This document shows, piece after piece, positions 26,627-35,230 of a stretch of 64,000 bases of DNA. This DNA is from Alphaproteobacteria bacterium (lineage in GTDB: Bacteria > Pseudomonadota > Alphaproteobacteria > MPNO01 > UBA2964), in contig WLWZ01000007.1 in the NCBI GenBank assembly GCA_012103315.1, positions 160,755-224,754 on the forward strand. The letters run 5' to 3'. The notes below the pieces were generated by a model. It saw nothing but the letters and a program-made list of their open reading frames with translations, had not been told where the DNA came from and did no database searches. The stretch's first letter is position 1. Each line of letters starts with the position of its first letter. Both the position numbers and the translations under genes were made by a program.

Positions 26627-27928
26627 TTAGCGCATTGCAATGTTTCCCGATATCACAGCACTATGAAACTGCTTAACAAACATTATTGTTATCCCCAATA
26701 CAACGGCAGTTTCAAAAGCAAATCCATAAGCAACATAGAGGATGCAAATGGAAACATTTAGGGTAAGCAAAAGACCGGCAATCACCGAATACTCGTCATT
26801 TTGAGTGTGACGTAGAATGTAAAACAAGAAATAGAATTGCCGATAGTACAGATAGAACATTAGTCCTAAGCCGATAATCCCCATGTACCAAAGATTCAAT
26901 ACATAGAAGTTATGAGCATTCGCCGAGACCTCATGTCCCAAGAAGTACCGCGACTGATCCGCCCCAAAGCCCATCCCAACGAAAAAATTCCACCAATCCA
27001 TTTTATCAATTAGTGAGACCCAACCAGATATACGCCAAGCTATAGTGCTGTTCTCTTTAAAATTACTTACAAATGCACTATCAAATTCGGTCACAATTCC
27101 AAAAGAGATCACAACTAAAAATGCACCCGTCCCGAGAAACACTAAATACGTTACCACCGCTTTTGATACATTATTTGCCGGCAACCATCTCAGGATTAGA
27201 AAATATGTTCCCAGTCCACCAATTGTTGCCAACCACACGGATCTATGAAAGCTAAGCGTGCTAATAGCTAGTAGAGTTAGCGCGACGACTAGGACACGTA
27301 TTTGCTTCTGAAAATCACGAACTAAATGGCAGGAAAATAGCAAGACAAAACCACCAATTGTAATCATCATAGCCCAATGAGATGAAAGAAATCTTTTCGA
27401 TTGGTAGCCTGATAAAAAAGACACCCCGATACGTTCAGCCGGTGATGGTAGGACCCCCAGCAACGTCAGAATGAAAACGAGAACTGGATAGCTGGCTATG
27501 AGTAACAATATCCTCGATATTGCAGAAAAGCCCTCAAGGGAGTGTCCAAAAATTATAAATGCCAATATCATGTAATTAATAAAATTGTCTCTGTAATCGA
27601 CCCCTGCAACTACCCCTCTAGAAGAAAAAGAGACTAAAAAGGTGACAATTGAATAAACAACAAAAATCAAAGCAGCGAATTCGTCATATGAAAACTTTGT
27701 CCGTCTTAGCAATAATACGAACGTCAATATAGCTACAGGGACAGAAACGACATCAAAGGCGCCAATATCAATCTCCCCGATGGATACCTTTGGAAAGGCT
27801 TTAAAAAACTTCAGTGTATCGACGACCGCCATAGCAGCAATAACGATTAATAAGGATCTCCTAGGTCCGGAAACTTGTCCTAAGGCACCATCATTACGAA
27901 TGTTCGAATTTTCTATCAAATGATCCAT
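26627..27928 (-). CDS. O-antigen polymerase/ligase-family membrane protein (Wzy-like)
   Basis: A 433-aa protein with about ten membrane segments and a long periplasmic loop near residues 285-330, with FVGMGFGADQSRYFLGH and ANAHNFYVLNLWYMGIIGLGL, the usual end-of-loop His/Asn region of Wzy and WaaL proteins. TLSFHRSVWLATIGGLGTYF at about 225-245 replaces the GSR motif typical of the family. It is 12 bp from the next glycosyltransferase, so it belongs to the 30378-25094 transcription unit. With the protein at 4182 there are two Wzy-like enzymes in the window; this one sits among glycosyltransferases and Wzx and is the better candidate for the repeat-unit polymerase of this locus. Confidence 0.75.
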   Translation of the reverse strand: MDHLIENSNIRNDGALGQVSGPRRSLLIVIAAMAVVDTLKFFKAFPKVSIGEIDIGAFDVVSVPVAILTFVLLLRRTKFSYDEFAALIFVVYSIVTFLVSFSSRGVVAGVDYRDNFINYMILAFIIFGHSLEGFSAISRILLLIASYPVLVFILTLLGVLPSPAERIGVSFLSGYQSKRFLSSHWAMMITIGGFVLLFSCHLVRDFQKQIRVLVVALTLLAISTLSFHRSVWLATIGGLGTYFLILRWLPANNVSKAVVTYLVFLGTGAFLVVISFGIVTEFDSAFVSNFKENSTIAWRISGWVSLIDKMDWWNFFVGMGFGADQSRYFLGHEVSANAHNFYVLNLWYMGIIGLGLMFYLYYRQFYFLFYILRHTQNDEYSVIAGLLLTLNVSICILYVAYGFAFETAVVLGITIMFVKQFHSAVISGNIAMR

Positions 27929-27940
27929 TTCACAGTTCGA

Positions 27941-29239
27941 TTATCGATCCGTAGAAGGCGTCAAAATCATATTTTTAACGACTTCACCCAACGAATCTAA
28001 ATTCTGATTTCTCTCCAAGTGGTGATACGGCAACGTGGATATATCTATCTTGAGCAAGTCCACAACAGACTTAAAACAATGTGTACCGTAAACTTCAGCG
28101 AACGCTCTGTTATCGATTGAACCAACAAAGCCTACAGAAATCACCGGCACCCGACCCAAATTTTGTGCTAACCCGAGAAGCGTAGACTGTTCACCAATAA
28201 CCATACGACTTGAACTTATGAGTTCTATAGCATTTCTCTGCGGATCGACTATTTGGGCGTTTGTTATATCGTTTAGAAGAGTTTTTAAATCCCCTAAAAA
28301 GGAGACCTCGTTCATAAGGCTTGGATGCGGTTTAATTAACAAAGGAACATCAGGCAAAACCCTCTGTAAATAATGTGCAATTATAGATGTCTGTTCTACC
28401 AATTTAGCGCCAACATTGACCTCAGCTCCTAAAGATTTGTTTGGCCAATCGACCAACAGCAGAATCGACTTTTCTATAAGTCCTTGAGGTGAATAACATT
28501 CGTCAAAAAATTCCTGGGAAATATCCAAACTTGACGGTGGCGCAATTAAATTAATTCTAGTTTTTGAAAGTCCGTCTCGGAGACAATAGTCTTTAACGGC
28601 ATCCTCGTATACAAACACGCGGTCTCCATCCCTTTTGCACCACCAACCTGTCCTTAAAAACATACTCGACTTCCCACGGAACGGAAGTTCCCCTACGAGC
28701 ATCGGCGCCAACCAATAGTTCCAATAGTGCCGCATCAACCTTTGGCTATAGTAATGCAATCGACCAATCCACTCAGGCATCCCTCTCTTGTGTGCCCAGC
28801 GTCCTCCATGAATTTTTATTAGGTTTAAAAATTCTTCCTTAATGTCGCCGAGACACGCCCCAGTTTGATAACAGAATACTGGACACCGGTTTCTTTGGGC
28901 TTCGCGAGCAAGGTAGACATTTAGTTCTCCGATATCATTATCGGTGAGAAAGAATTCAAATGAATCAAATGGGATATTTTTAGCGAAAGTCTTAAAACTG
29001 CGATGCTTGTCCAGTAACCTGCTTCTTTTAAAAAAAATTATCGTAACATTTTTTGTTTTTAGCGCCTGCAAAACCCGTTGTGGAATCGCATTGTCCTGAA
29101 ACTCTTCGAGCAAAACTGTTACATGAAATCGTTCGGCCAATTCCACAACGTGGAATATCCCCACCGATAAAAAAAGGTGGTTTGGCCCAGGATAAACGAA
29201 ACACTTCAACATAGACGGCACAATTTCAGTGTCATCCAT
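27941..29239 (-). CDS. Putative GT-B glycosyltransferase (capsule/polysialyltransferase-like)
   Basis: A 432-aa soluble protein without membrane segments. The C-terminal half looks like a GT-B nucleotide-sugar domain: PLLIKPHPSLMNEVSFLGDL, then IELISSSRMVIGEQSTLLGLA and VPVISVGFVG. The KPHP motif and the SxSTLL-type segment occur in CDP-glycerol transferases, KpsS-like capsule transferases and bacterial polysialyltransferases. The N-terminal half is divergent. The presence of a CMP-sugar pathway upstream in the locus makes transfer of the nonulosonate-like sugar by this protein an attractive possibility, but nothing in the sequence proves the donor. It is 11 bp from the GT4 gene and 12 bp from the Wzy-like gene. 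Confidence 0.6.
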   Translation of the reverse strand: MDDTEIVPSMLKCFVYPGPNHLFLSVGIFHVVELAERFHVTVLLEEFQDNAIPQRVLQALKTKNVTIIFFKRSRLLDKHRSFKTFAKNIPFDSFEFFLTDNDIGELNVYLAREAQRNRCPVFCYQTGACLGDIKEEFLNLIKIHGGRWAHKRGMPEWIGRLHYYSQRLMRHYWNYWLAPMLVGELPFRGKSSMFLRTGWWCKRDGDRVFVYEDAVKDYCLRDGLSKTRINLIAPPSSLDISQEFFDECYSPQGLIEKSILLLVDWPNKSLGAEVNVGAKLVEQTSIIAHYLQRVLPDVPLLIKPHPSLMNEVSFLGDLKTLLNDITNAQIVDPQRNAIELISSSRMVIGEQSTLLGLAQNLGRVPVISVGFVGSIDNRAFAEVYGTHCFKSVVDLLKIDISTLPYHHLERNQNLDSLGEVVKNMILTPSTDR

Positions 29240-29250
29240 TCAAAACAGGG

Positions 29251-30378
29251 TCATCTGTCCAAAACAGTGTCGATACCGGAATAGAAATTTGCAACCATGG
29301 ACTTCAAATCGCGACGAGTAGATGTCTTCACGGCTTCCGCCGACATTGTCTTAACGAGTGCCGGGTTCTTTCCCAACTCTACTATTGCATCCGCAAAGTC
29401 AGAAGAAACGGGGTTAGCCATAACCCCGTTTACATTATTCTCCAAATAGTCAATTTCGGGACTGTGATTACGAAAGTCCCCAACAATTATCGGCAAACCT
29501 GCAGAGAAGGCATCAATTATAGACAACCCTAAATGAGCAGGCATCAAAAACACATCTGATGCAATCAGGTAATCCGCAAGATCACTGTCATATTGTTCTC
29601 CAACCAAATGTACCCAATCCAATCCAACGGCCATCTTCTTCAAGTCCGCCTCCATTTCCCCGGATCCTATAATCAAAACTTCAAGATTGGGTAATTTCTC
29701 TTTTGCAGCTAAGACAGATTCGATCAAAAACGGTATTTTCTTTTGACGATGTAGCCTCGAACAAAAAACAGCGACGAACGCACCCTCTGATATTCCAAGT
29801 CGGCGACGGGTCGTTCTCCGAAACTGTGGTGTCGAGCGAATGCGGGCCTCGGAGATCGCTTCTGTGTTTATGCTGTTATAGATCACTGTGATTCTATTCG
29901 GCGGCACTCCCCTTTCAATCAAGGCGTCTCTACTGCTGTCTGTGTAGCCGAAACAATGGTCACAACGACGTACCATCCAGTTTCTTACGACCCTACGGAA
30001 TGGCCCTTCGGACAATTCTTGATAATTTCTTCCGTGCCCCCAAACAGCCAATCGCTTTGGTTTAGCAATCAAGAATCTAGAAATGATCGCTGCATAGGAG
30101 ACCAGTATTTTTAATTCCTGTTGTACAACCAGTAAATCCGCTGACATCACCCTACTCAATACTGGTTGCCAATAAAACGAATTACCTAGCCAATAATTTT
30201 TAACTCTTACGCCACATTCCAATTGATCCATACCATCCACAAATTTAGCTGTTGACGGAGCGTTCCCTGCGACCACTTCTAATTGATGCCCTACTTTCGC
30301 AAGCTCCGCATTAAGGTTATTCCATACAGCTATCCGATAGTGCGGGATATGTTCCTGTAAAATTACAACCTTGCCCAT
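29251..30378 (-). CDS. Glycosyltransferase family 4-like (GT-B)
   Basis: A 375-aa GT-B enzyme. N-terminal domain: VVILQEHIPHYRIAVWNNL. C-terminal GT1/GT4 domain: FVAVFCSRLHRQKKIPFLIE, LEVLIIGSGEMEADLKK, VHLVGEQYDSDLADYLIASD, and the nucleotide-binding FLMPAHLGLSIIDAFSAGLP with the family's usual E-x7-E pattern here replaced by LGLSIIDAFS. It adds one sugar to the lipid-linked repeat on the cytoplasmic side. It is probably the first gene of the 30378-25094 unit, after a 230-bp gap from wzx in which I see no gene. Confidence 0.85.
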   Translation of the reverse strand: MGKVVILQEHIPHYRIAVWNNLNAELAKVGHQLEVVAGNAPSTAKFVDGMDQLECGVRVKNYWLGNSFYWQPVLSRVMSADLLVVQQELKILVSYAAIISRFLIAKPKRLAVWGHGRNYQELSEGPFRRVVRNWMVRRCDHCFGYTDSSRDALIERGVPPNRITVIYNSINTEAISEARIRSTPQFRRTTRRRLGISEGAFVAVFCSRLHRQKKIPFLIESVLAAKEKLPNLEVLIIGSGEMEADLKKMAVGLDWVHLVGEQYDSDLADYLIASDVFLMPAHLGLSIIDAFSAGLPIIVGDFRNHSPEIDYLENNVNGVMANPVSSDFADAIVELGKNPALVKTMSAEAVKTSTRRDLKSMVANFYSGIDTVLDR

Positions 30379-30608
30379 TCTACGAATCCAAATTTTCGGA
30401 TTGACGGCAGTTCGATTTGGCTAAGCACGAACAAATACACTTTACGCTGTTTTGATCGGGTCTTGAAAAAATTGGCAAAGTCACAACTTCCTCTATTTAA
30501 TTCTTCATGGTGGGATACCGAGTTTTCGGATACATAATTTTCAAAACAGAACCCGGTAGAGACAGCAGAACTAAATCAAACTAGTGACTTATCCCGATAG
30601 GTTGCCGA

Positions 30609-32033
30609 TCAAATTTTTAACACACTTTCAATAGACCTGAAGCAGAAAATCAATCCAAAATAAATCGCAATTGCCAGGATTATAAAGCCAACCAATGCAC
30701 CGGCACTCTCCGGAGAATATATAAAAAGAGGTAGTCCCATTATAACAGAGGCGATTATTGATTTAAGCGCTTGAAACCAATCAAACCTTAGCGGAATTAT
30801 CTTTCGGGCATAAAGCGTCAGCACTGCAATCTGCAGTATTTCCGTCCCAAGAAATCCGTATGCAACAGCCCAGCTTATAACAACGCCAAAATGAACAAAT
30901 AGTAATGATAACGAAACAAAACATGTCAGTAAGCTGAGAAGTAATCCTGTTATCAACTTTTGAATACCGACAGTCCGTAAAGCAATTATCAAAATTCGGC
31001 TATATCCTGAGAGTAAAAATGCAAATGATAAAATACCCGCTATTGGATACGCACGCTCAGCAGTGTCCATGTTCGTTAGAAGTCCCATTAAAGGTTCGCC
31101 AATAAACAATATGCCAAAAAAAGACGGTACGGCGAACAATGAGAAATTCGTAAAGGCACCCTTAATAACTGCCATTTGCTCACTTTTATCTTCGCTATCA
31201 ACAGCACGAGCAAAAAGTGTCGGGACGAGGATTGCACCAACACCAGCAACCTGCAGCAAGACTGCGGATATCGCAAACGCAACCCCATAAGATGCGAGTG
31301 TTACAAGGCCTGCATAAGCGGCGATAATGTATTTATCACAAATATAGTAAGCCGCTCCAATCGCCTGATGAAGAGCGCTATAAAACCCAAATTTCAGCGC
31401 AACCGTAGCGTCAACCATCGACGGACGGGTAATTCCGAGCCCGAACCACCGAAACATCAAAACGATAATTGCCGCTGATAAGTCATAAACAGCAACACTA
31501 CCGAACATTCGTACAGCATCCTCAAAATATGCAGCACCAGCTATAAGGACAGCTAGTTCAAGTGCCTGAAACCCAAGTACAAGCGCTGCATATTCGATAA
31601 TTTTTTCTCTCGCCCTGTTTTCTGCTGCGCCAAGGCCAAATAAGGCATGACCTGCACAAATCATGACCCCAAAAATTAATAGTCGCTCAAATGACGTACC
31701 CTGCCCCCACGCAAATACATAAAGCATCGTGCATAAGATAATTACAGCGTTCCAGCAAAGCCCGGCCTGTAAAATACTGTTGAGAGTGATCACCCCACCC
31801 CGAGTGCCATTTCGCGAGGGCATTAATCGATAAATCGATGTATCGAGGCCAAGTAAAGCGGTAATTATTCCATAGCCTGTGCTTGATGCTACCAGAACAT
31901 ACAACCCGTACCCTTCTTTTCCGAGCAGGTTGAAAAGTAACGGAATGACCACAAAACCTTTTATCCCGCCAAACAAGATGAGCAGGAATGCCGCTAAGTT
32001 ATACTTGGTAATCGAATTGGCACTAAAATTCAT
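30609..32033 (-). CDS. wzx: Oligosaccharide flippase, Wzx/MOP family
   Basis: A 474-aa protein with about twelve to fourteen membrane helices. The opening LLFGGIKGFVVIPLLFNLLGKEGYGLYVL is the RfbX/Wzx N-terminal pattern (first helix, then GxxxYG), and a second half begins near residue 290 with TNFSLFAVPSFFGILFIGEP. Wzx moves the Und-PP-linked repeat unit to the periplasm. It completes, with WbaP, Wzy, Wzc and Wza, a Wzx/Wzy-dependent system. It is transcribed toward the GT4 gene and is divergent from the methyltransferase at 32345. Confidence 0.85.
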   Translation of the reverse strand: MNFSANSITKYNLAAFLLILFGGIKGFVVIPLLFNLLGKEGYGLYVLVASSTGYGIITALLGLDTSIYRLMPSRNGTRGGVITLNSILQAGLCWNAVIILCTMLYVFAWGQGTSFERLLIFGVMICAGHALFGLGAAENRAREKIIEYAALVLGFQALELAVLIAGAAYFEDAVRMFGSVAVYDLSAAIIVLMFRWFGLGITRPSMVDATVALKFGFYSALHQAIGAAYYICDKYIIAAYAGLVTLASYGVAFAISAVLLQVAGVGAILVPTLFARAVDSEDKSEQMAVIKGAFTNFSLFAVPSFFGILFIGEPLMGLLTNMDTAERAYPIAGILSFAFLLSGYSRILIIALRTVGIQKLITGLLLSLLTCFVSLSLLFVHFGVVISWAVAYGFLGTEILQIAVLTLYARKIIPLRFDWFQALKSIIASVIMGLPLFIYSPESAGALVGFIILAIAIYFGLIFCFRSIESVLKI

Positions 32034-32344
32034 GGATTCTATTCTAACTATCGGCCAAAGACCTCAACAACATTGTGCTACTATCGATGCCATAGCCACT
32101 GCTTTTCTCGTCGGTCAATGGGCTAAAAATGCGATTGATAAGAAAGTTTAGATCATGTTGATTTAACTTAAAAAAATGAAGTTTAGTGTTTTCTTTTCAA
32201 AACCAGCCTCCTACAAGACAATGGTTTCTATAACTCTACGTTAAAACTCTAATTTACTTATGCTAGAATATTGGTTCATTGTGATAACAGTCTTAACTAA
32301 CACTACAATCCTATGCGTACCATCAAACATTTACTCAATATCGT
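32034..32344. other. Divergent AT-rich intergenic region
   Basis: About 310 bp between wzx (minus) and a methyltransferase gene (plus). No coding frame of natural character is seen. It is AT-rich and should hold two outward-facing promoters. TAGAAT at about 32264-32269 is a possible -10 element for the plus-strand gene, without a convincing -35. Confidence 0.45.
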
Positions 32345-33073
32345 TTGCCAATCAGGCATTTCCGAGTGATCTATAGTTTAATTAAACCCTGTTTAAAACG
32401 GAGAAAAATACTAGTCTCCGTTAAACGGTGGCTATGGCGCAAATTCGTTTTAAGGCGCTCCAAACAATCTTTTTTAGAAAACCTTAAAGCAGACAGCAAC
32501 ATTCTCGACGTTGGCTGCGGAAACAACTCGCCACTATTTACAAAACGGATATTGCCGCAATGCAATTACACTGGAATCGACATTCAAAATTACAATCAAA
32601 CCAATATCGGAATAGCTGACAATTATATAATTACGACCCCAGACAAATTTTCTGATGAAATCAGTAAATTTCGACACGCATTCGATGCGGTAATTTCTAC
32701 ACATAATTTAGAGCATTGTAACGAAAGAGAACGAGTTCTTACTGCCTTGCTCGATGCGGTCAAAGTGAATGGGAGTATTTATCTTTCTTTTCCATGCGAA
32801 CAGAGCGTTAACTTCCCAAACCGTCATGGTACACTCAATTATTTTGACGACGAGACCCATCTCGGAAAACCACCAGAATTTAGCAAAATTCTAAATACAG
32901 TATCCGACAAAGGCTTTCTTATAGAATTTTCGACAAAAAACTATAAGCCGCTCTTGTACTGGCTTGCTGGTCTCTTCATGGAGAACATGTCAAGGCGGCA
33001 CAACAAAGTCTATTATGCGACTTGGGCCTATTATGGCTTTGAATCAATTATTTGTGCCAAAAAAATAAAATAA
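32345..33073 (+). CDS. Class I SAM-dependent methyltransferase in the EPS locus
   Basis: A 242-aa protein with motif I NILDVGCGNNSPLFTKRIL (about residues 52-70), motif II YTGIDIQNYNQT, and AVISTHNLEHCNERERVL, the usual region before a loop that shapes the acceptor site. The N-terminal 45 residues are Lys/Arg-rich and the start is uncertain. It could methylate a sugar of the repeat unit or a lipid-linked precursor. It is alone on the plus strand, with the GT9 gene convergent only 4 bp away. Codon use is AT-rich, like the neighbouring glycosyltransferases. Confidence 0.75.
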   Translation: MPIRHFRVIYSLIKPCLKRRKILVSVKRWLWRKFVLRRSKQSFLENLKADSNILDVGCGNNSPLFTKRILPQCNYTGIDIQNYNQTNIGIADNYIITTPDKFSDEISKFRHAFDAVISTHNLEHCNERERVLTALLDAVKVNGSIYLSFPCEQSVNFPNRHGTLNYFDDETHLGKPPEFSKILNTVSDKGFLIEFSTKNYKPLLYWLAGLFMENMSRRHNKVYYATWAYYGFESIICAKKIK

Positions 33074-33077
33074 GGCT

Positions 33078-34280
33078 TCAATCGGAAGCGATCAGTGTAT
33101 CGATCACCTGATAAACAGAAACCGTCCGAACGTTTTTAATGCACGGCCAAGTCGTTCCGTCAAACTCATCATGCCGACAATTCCACCCGCAACCAAAACA
33201 CGACATGTTTTCTACGACAGGGTGGACGAGAGGGCCAATACCCGGAGGGTATGGTATGAATCTTTGCCAATGCCCGCCGCCAACAATCGAAACGACATTA
33301 ACATTCAACGCAGCCGCAATATGTACCAACATACTTTCATTGGAAAGACAAAGGGCGGCCCCCCGCAGCAAGCCGAGTAATTCATTGAGTGATGTTTTCC
33401 CGGTATAGTTCAAACACGATATCTCTGGGCAAGAACTAGCAAGGTCCGCTGCGATATTGATTTCTGCTTCACCACCTACAATAACCGCAACCCACCCCGT
33501 CTTTTTACAAATGTACCGCAGGAGTTCTGCAAAACGGGGCACCGGCCACGCCCTATTAAAGTCATTCGCCCCCGGGGCAACAATGAAATATTGGCTGTCA
33601 GGTATCAAAAACGTATTCAAAGGGCCCGGCTCGAATCTGCCTATTCCCAGTTCGATTTTCTCACCGGTAATTCCCTGCATAAATTCTGCATTACGCACGA
33701 GTTCATGCTGGATCCCTTCTCGAGCAGGCACAATACGTGAAAACCAACGATCACCAACTTTTCGTTCATATTCTGTAGCGTTACTAAGGTCTCCTGAAAA
33801 AGCTATTCGTTCCTTTGCGCCACTTCGACCTGCCAAACTGTCGCTGGTTAGCGTGCGCCTGGAGAAAACCGGTGAAATCGCCACATCGAATTCCTCTGAA
33901 CGAATTTTTTTCAACCAGCCGCGGCGATAAAACAAGTGATTGCGAAACCGAGATACATCGACAAACCAATATCTATCGGCATATCGAAGTGGTTCAGCAA
34001 GATCGCGCCATATCGAATTGCCGACGAGAGTTATCTCCCAGTTGTCTTTCGGGTAATGCTGCCGAAAACGTCGAAAACAATCCAACCACAAAACGAAATC
34101 GCCGATCGCATCAACCCGCACGAGTAACAGTTTCTTTTTGTTCTTATCCTTGTTTTTTACTTTGGAGGTTGTCAATGAAGGTATATACGCGACAATACTG
34201 TCCCAAAGGTTAGTAGCAAAAAACCGAATGCTCCCCGCGAATTTTCTTCGCCAAACGAGATTTCGACGAATGTCTCTCAT
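33078..34280 (-). CDS. Glycosyltransferase family 9 (heptosyltransferase-like)
   Basis: A 400-aa GT-B protein of PF01075. KKLLLVRVDAIGDFVLWLDC is the N-terminal GT9 signature (normally R-x2-x-IGD), followed by WEITLVGNSIWRDLAEPL, FIVAPGANDFNRAWPVPRFAELL and the C-terminal ALCLSNESMLVHIAAALNVNVVSIVGGGH with the conserved Asp replaced by Asn. Two cysteine clusters, NMSCFGCGWNCRHD and TWPCIKNV, lie at the C terminus and resemble the Cys pattern of other heptosyltransferase relatives. It would transfer a heptose or other sugar in EPS or LPS assembly. It is convergent with the methyltransferase and downstream of the GT2 gene. Confidence 0.83.
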   Translation of the reverse strand: MRDIRRNLVWRRKFAGSIRFFATNLWDSIVAYIPSLTTSKVKNKDKNKKKLLLVRVDAIGDFVLWLDCFRRFRQHYPKDNWEITLVGNSIWRDLAEPLRYADRYWFVDVSRFRNHLFYRRGWLKKIRSEEFDVAISPVFSRRTLTSDSLAGRSGAKERIAFSGDLSNATEYERKVGDRWFSRIVPAREGIQHELVRNAEFMQGITGEKIELGIGRFEPGPLNTFLIPDSQYFIVAPGANDFNRAWPVPRFAELLRYICKKTGWVAVIVGGEAEINIAADLASSCPEISCLNYTGKTSLNELLGLLRGAALCLSNESMLVHIAAALNVNVVSIVGGGHWQRFIPYPPGIGPLVHPVVENMSCFGCGWNCRHDEFDGTTWPCIKNVRTVSVYQVIDTLIASD

Positions 34281-34338
34281 GTCGGCACCATGCTCCGCGG
34301 AAACTCACAAAATAATAGTGCACTATGAAGGGGATGAA

Positions 34339-35193
34339 TTACGTGGTCAGAAATCTTTTGGTTAATCGGATTACTGAACATAAGAAAAAGATACACCCTT
34401 TGACGACATGCGTTGCGGTTCTGAACGAATATTGATAACGATCAGGAAGATTACAGGCTGATCTTCTTTCCCAAAAAAACTGTCGTACCGCTTCCAGTGT
34501 CCATTTCGATCCGTGGCGATGAATCCCAGTGGTCGTTGTATCACTTAAGATAACTGCATCGTAACTGACAAGTAGGAGATAATCATTAAAAGTACAACGT
34601 CTCGAATACTCATAGTCAGCCCCATAATGCGGCAGATTTGTGTCATCAAGCAATCCAACTTTATCCAAGACTGAAGCAGGATAAAGAGTTCCCCGCCCAG
34701 GAAGCACAGAAACCGTTTCCGCATGCCCCGCACTAAAATCTGACAATTTTGTCCCATAATTCAGAATTTTATTGTGCGCGGTTAGCCAATTCACCGTTAT
34801 TCCACCGTCGATAAGGATGTCATCATTTTCAATGTCGACACATGCGGAGCCGATGATCGAGTTTTGAATACTCATCGCCAGAGTCAGTAGCGCACCGCAA
34901 TAGTGAGAGGAAAATTCGGTATCATCATTTAACAATAAAAAGAAATCATTCGGAGCTGCATGTTCTTGAAAATAGGAAAGACCAAGATTAGTTGCGCCTG
35001 TCCACCACAAGTCAGGATGCCCATTTAGGTAGACAGCATCAGGAAATTTTTCTGCAACCTCTTTCGCGCTACCATCTGTGGAACCACTATCCGAGATGAT
35101 CGCTATAACTTCAGTGTCTTGTTTAGATAAACATTCCAAACACCGGAGCAAATGCCCCTTACGATTAAATGTGGGAATAATTGCGTAGATCAT
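34339..35193 (-). CDS. Glycosyltransferase family 2 (GT-A)
   Basis: A 284-aa GT-A enzyme: IYAIIPTFNRKGHLLRCLEC, VIAIISDSGSTDGSAKEVAE, WWTGATNLGLSYF, the DXD-like motif FFLLLNDDTEFSS, and a later LPHYGADYEYSRRCTFNDYL with the general base region of rhamnosyl/galactofuranosyl-type GT2s. A short C-terminal hydrophobic patch (GCIFFLCSVIRL) may hold it at the membrane. It lies 37 bp downstream of wbaP and adds one of the first sugars after priming by position, although acceptor and donor cannot be read from the sequence. Confidence 0.83.
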   Translation of the reverse strand: MIYAIIPTFNRKGHLLRCLECLSKQDTEVIAIISDSGSTDGSAKEVAEKFPDAVYLNGHPDLWWTGATNLGLSYFQEHAAPNDFFLLLNDDTEFSSHYCGALLTLAMSIQNSIIGSACVDIENDDILIDGGITVNWLTAHNKILNYGTKLSDFSAGHAETVSVLPGRGTLYPASVLDKVGLLDDTNLPHYGADYEYSRRCTFNDYLLLVSYDAVILSDTTTTGIHRHGSKWTLEAVRQFFWERRSACNLPDRYQYSFRTATHVVKGCIFFLCSVIRLTKRFLTT

Positions 35194-35230
35194 ATCTACT
35201 AGGTGCCACGGGGTTTGGAAAACACATACC

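Noticed and set aside
33457..34213. Two plus-strand frames of 130-157 codons opposite the GT9 gene
   Set aside because: They overlap a well-supported GT9 gene on the other strand and have no family motifs.
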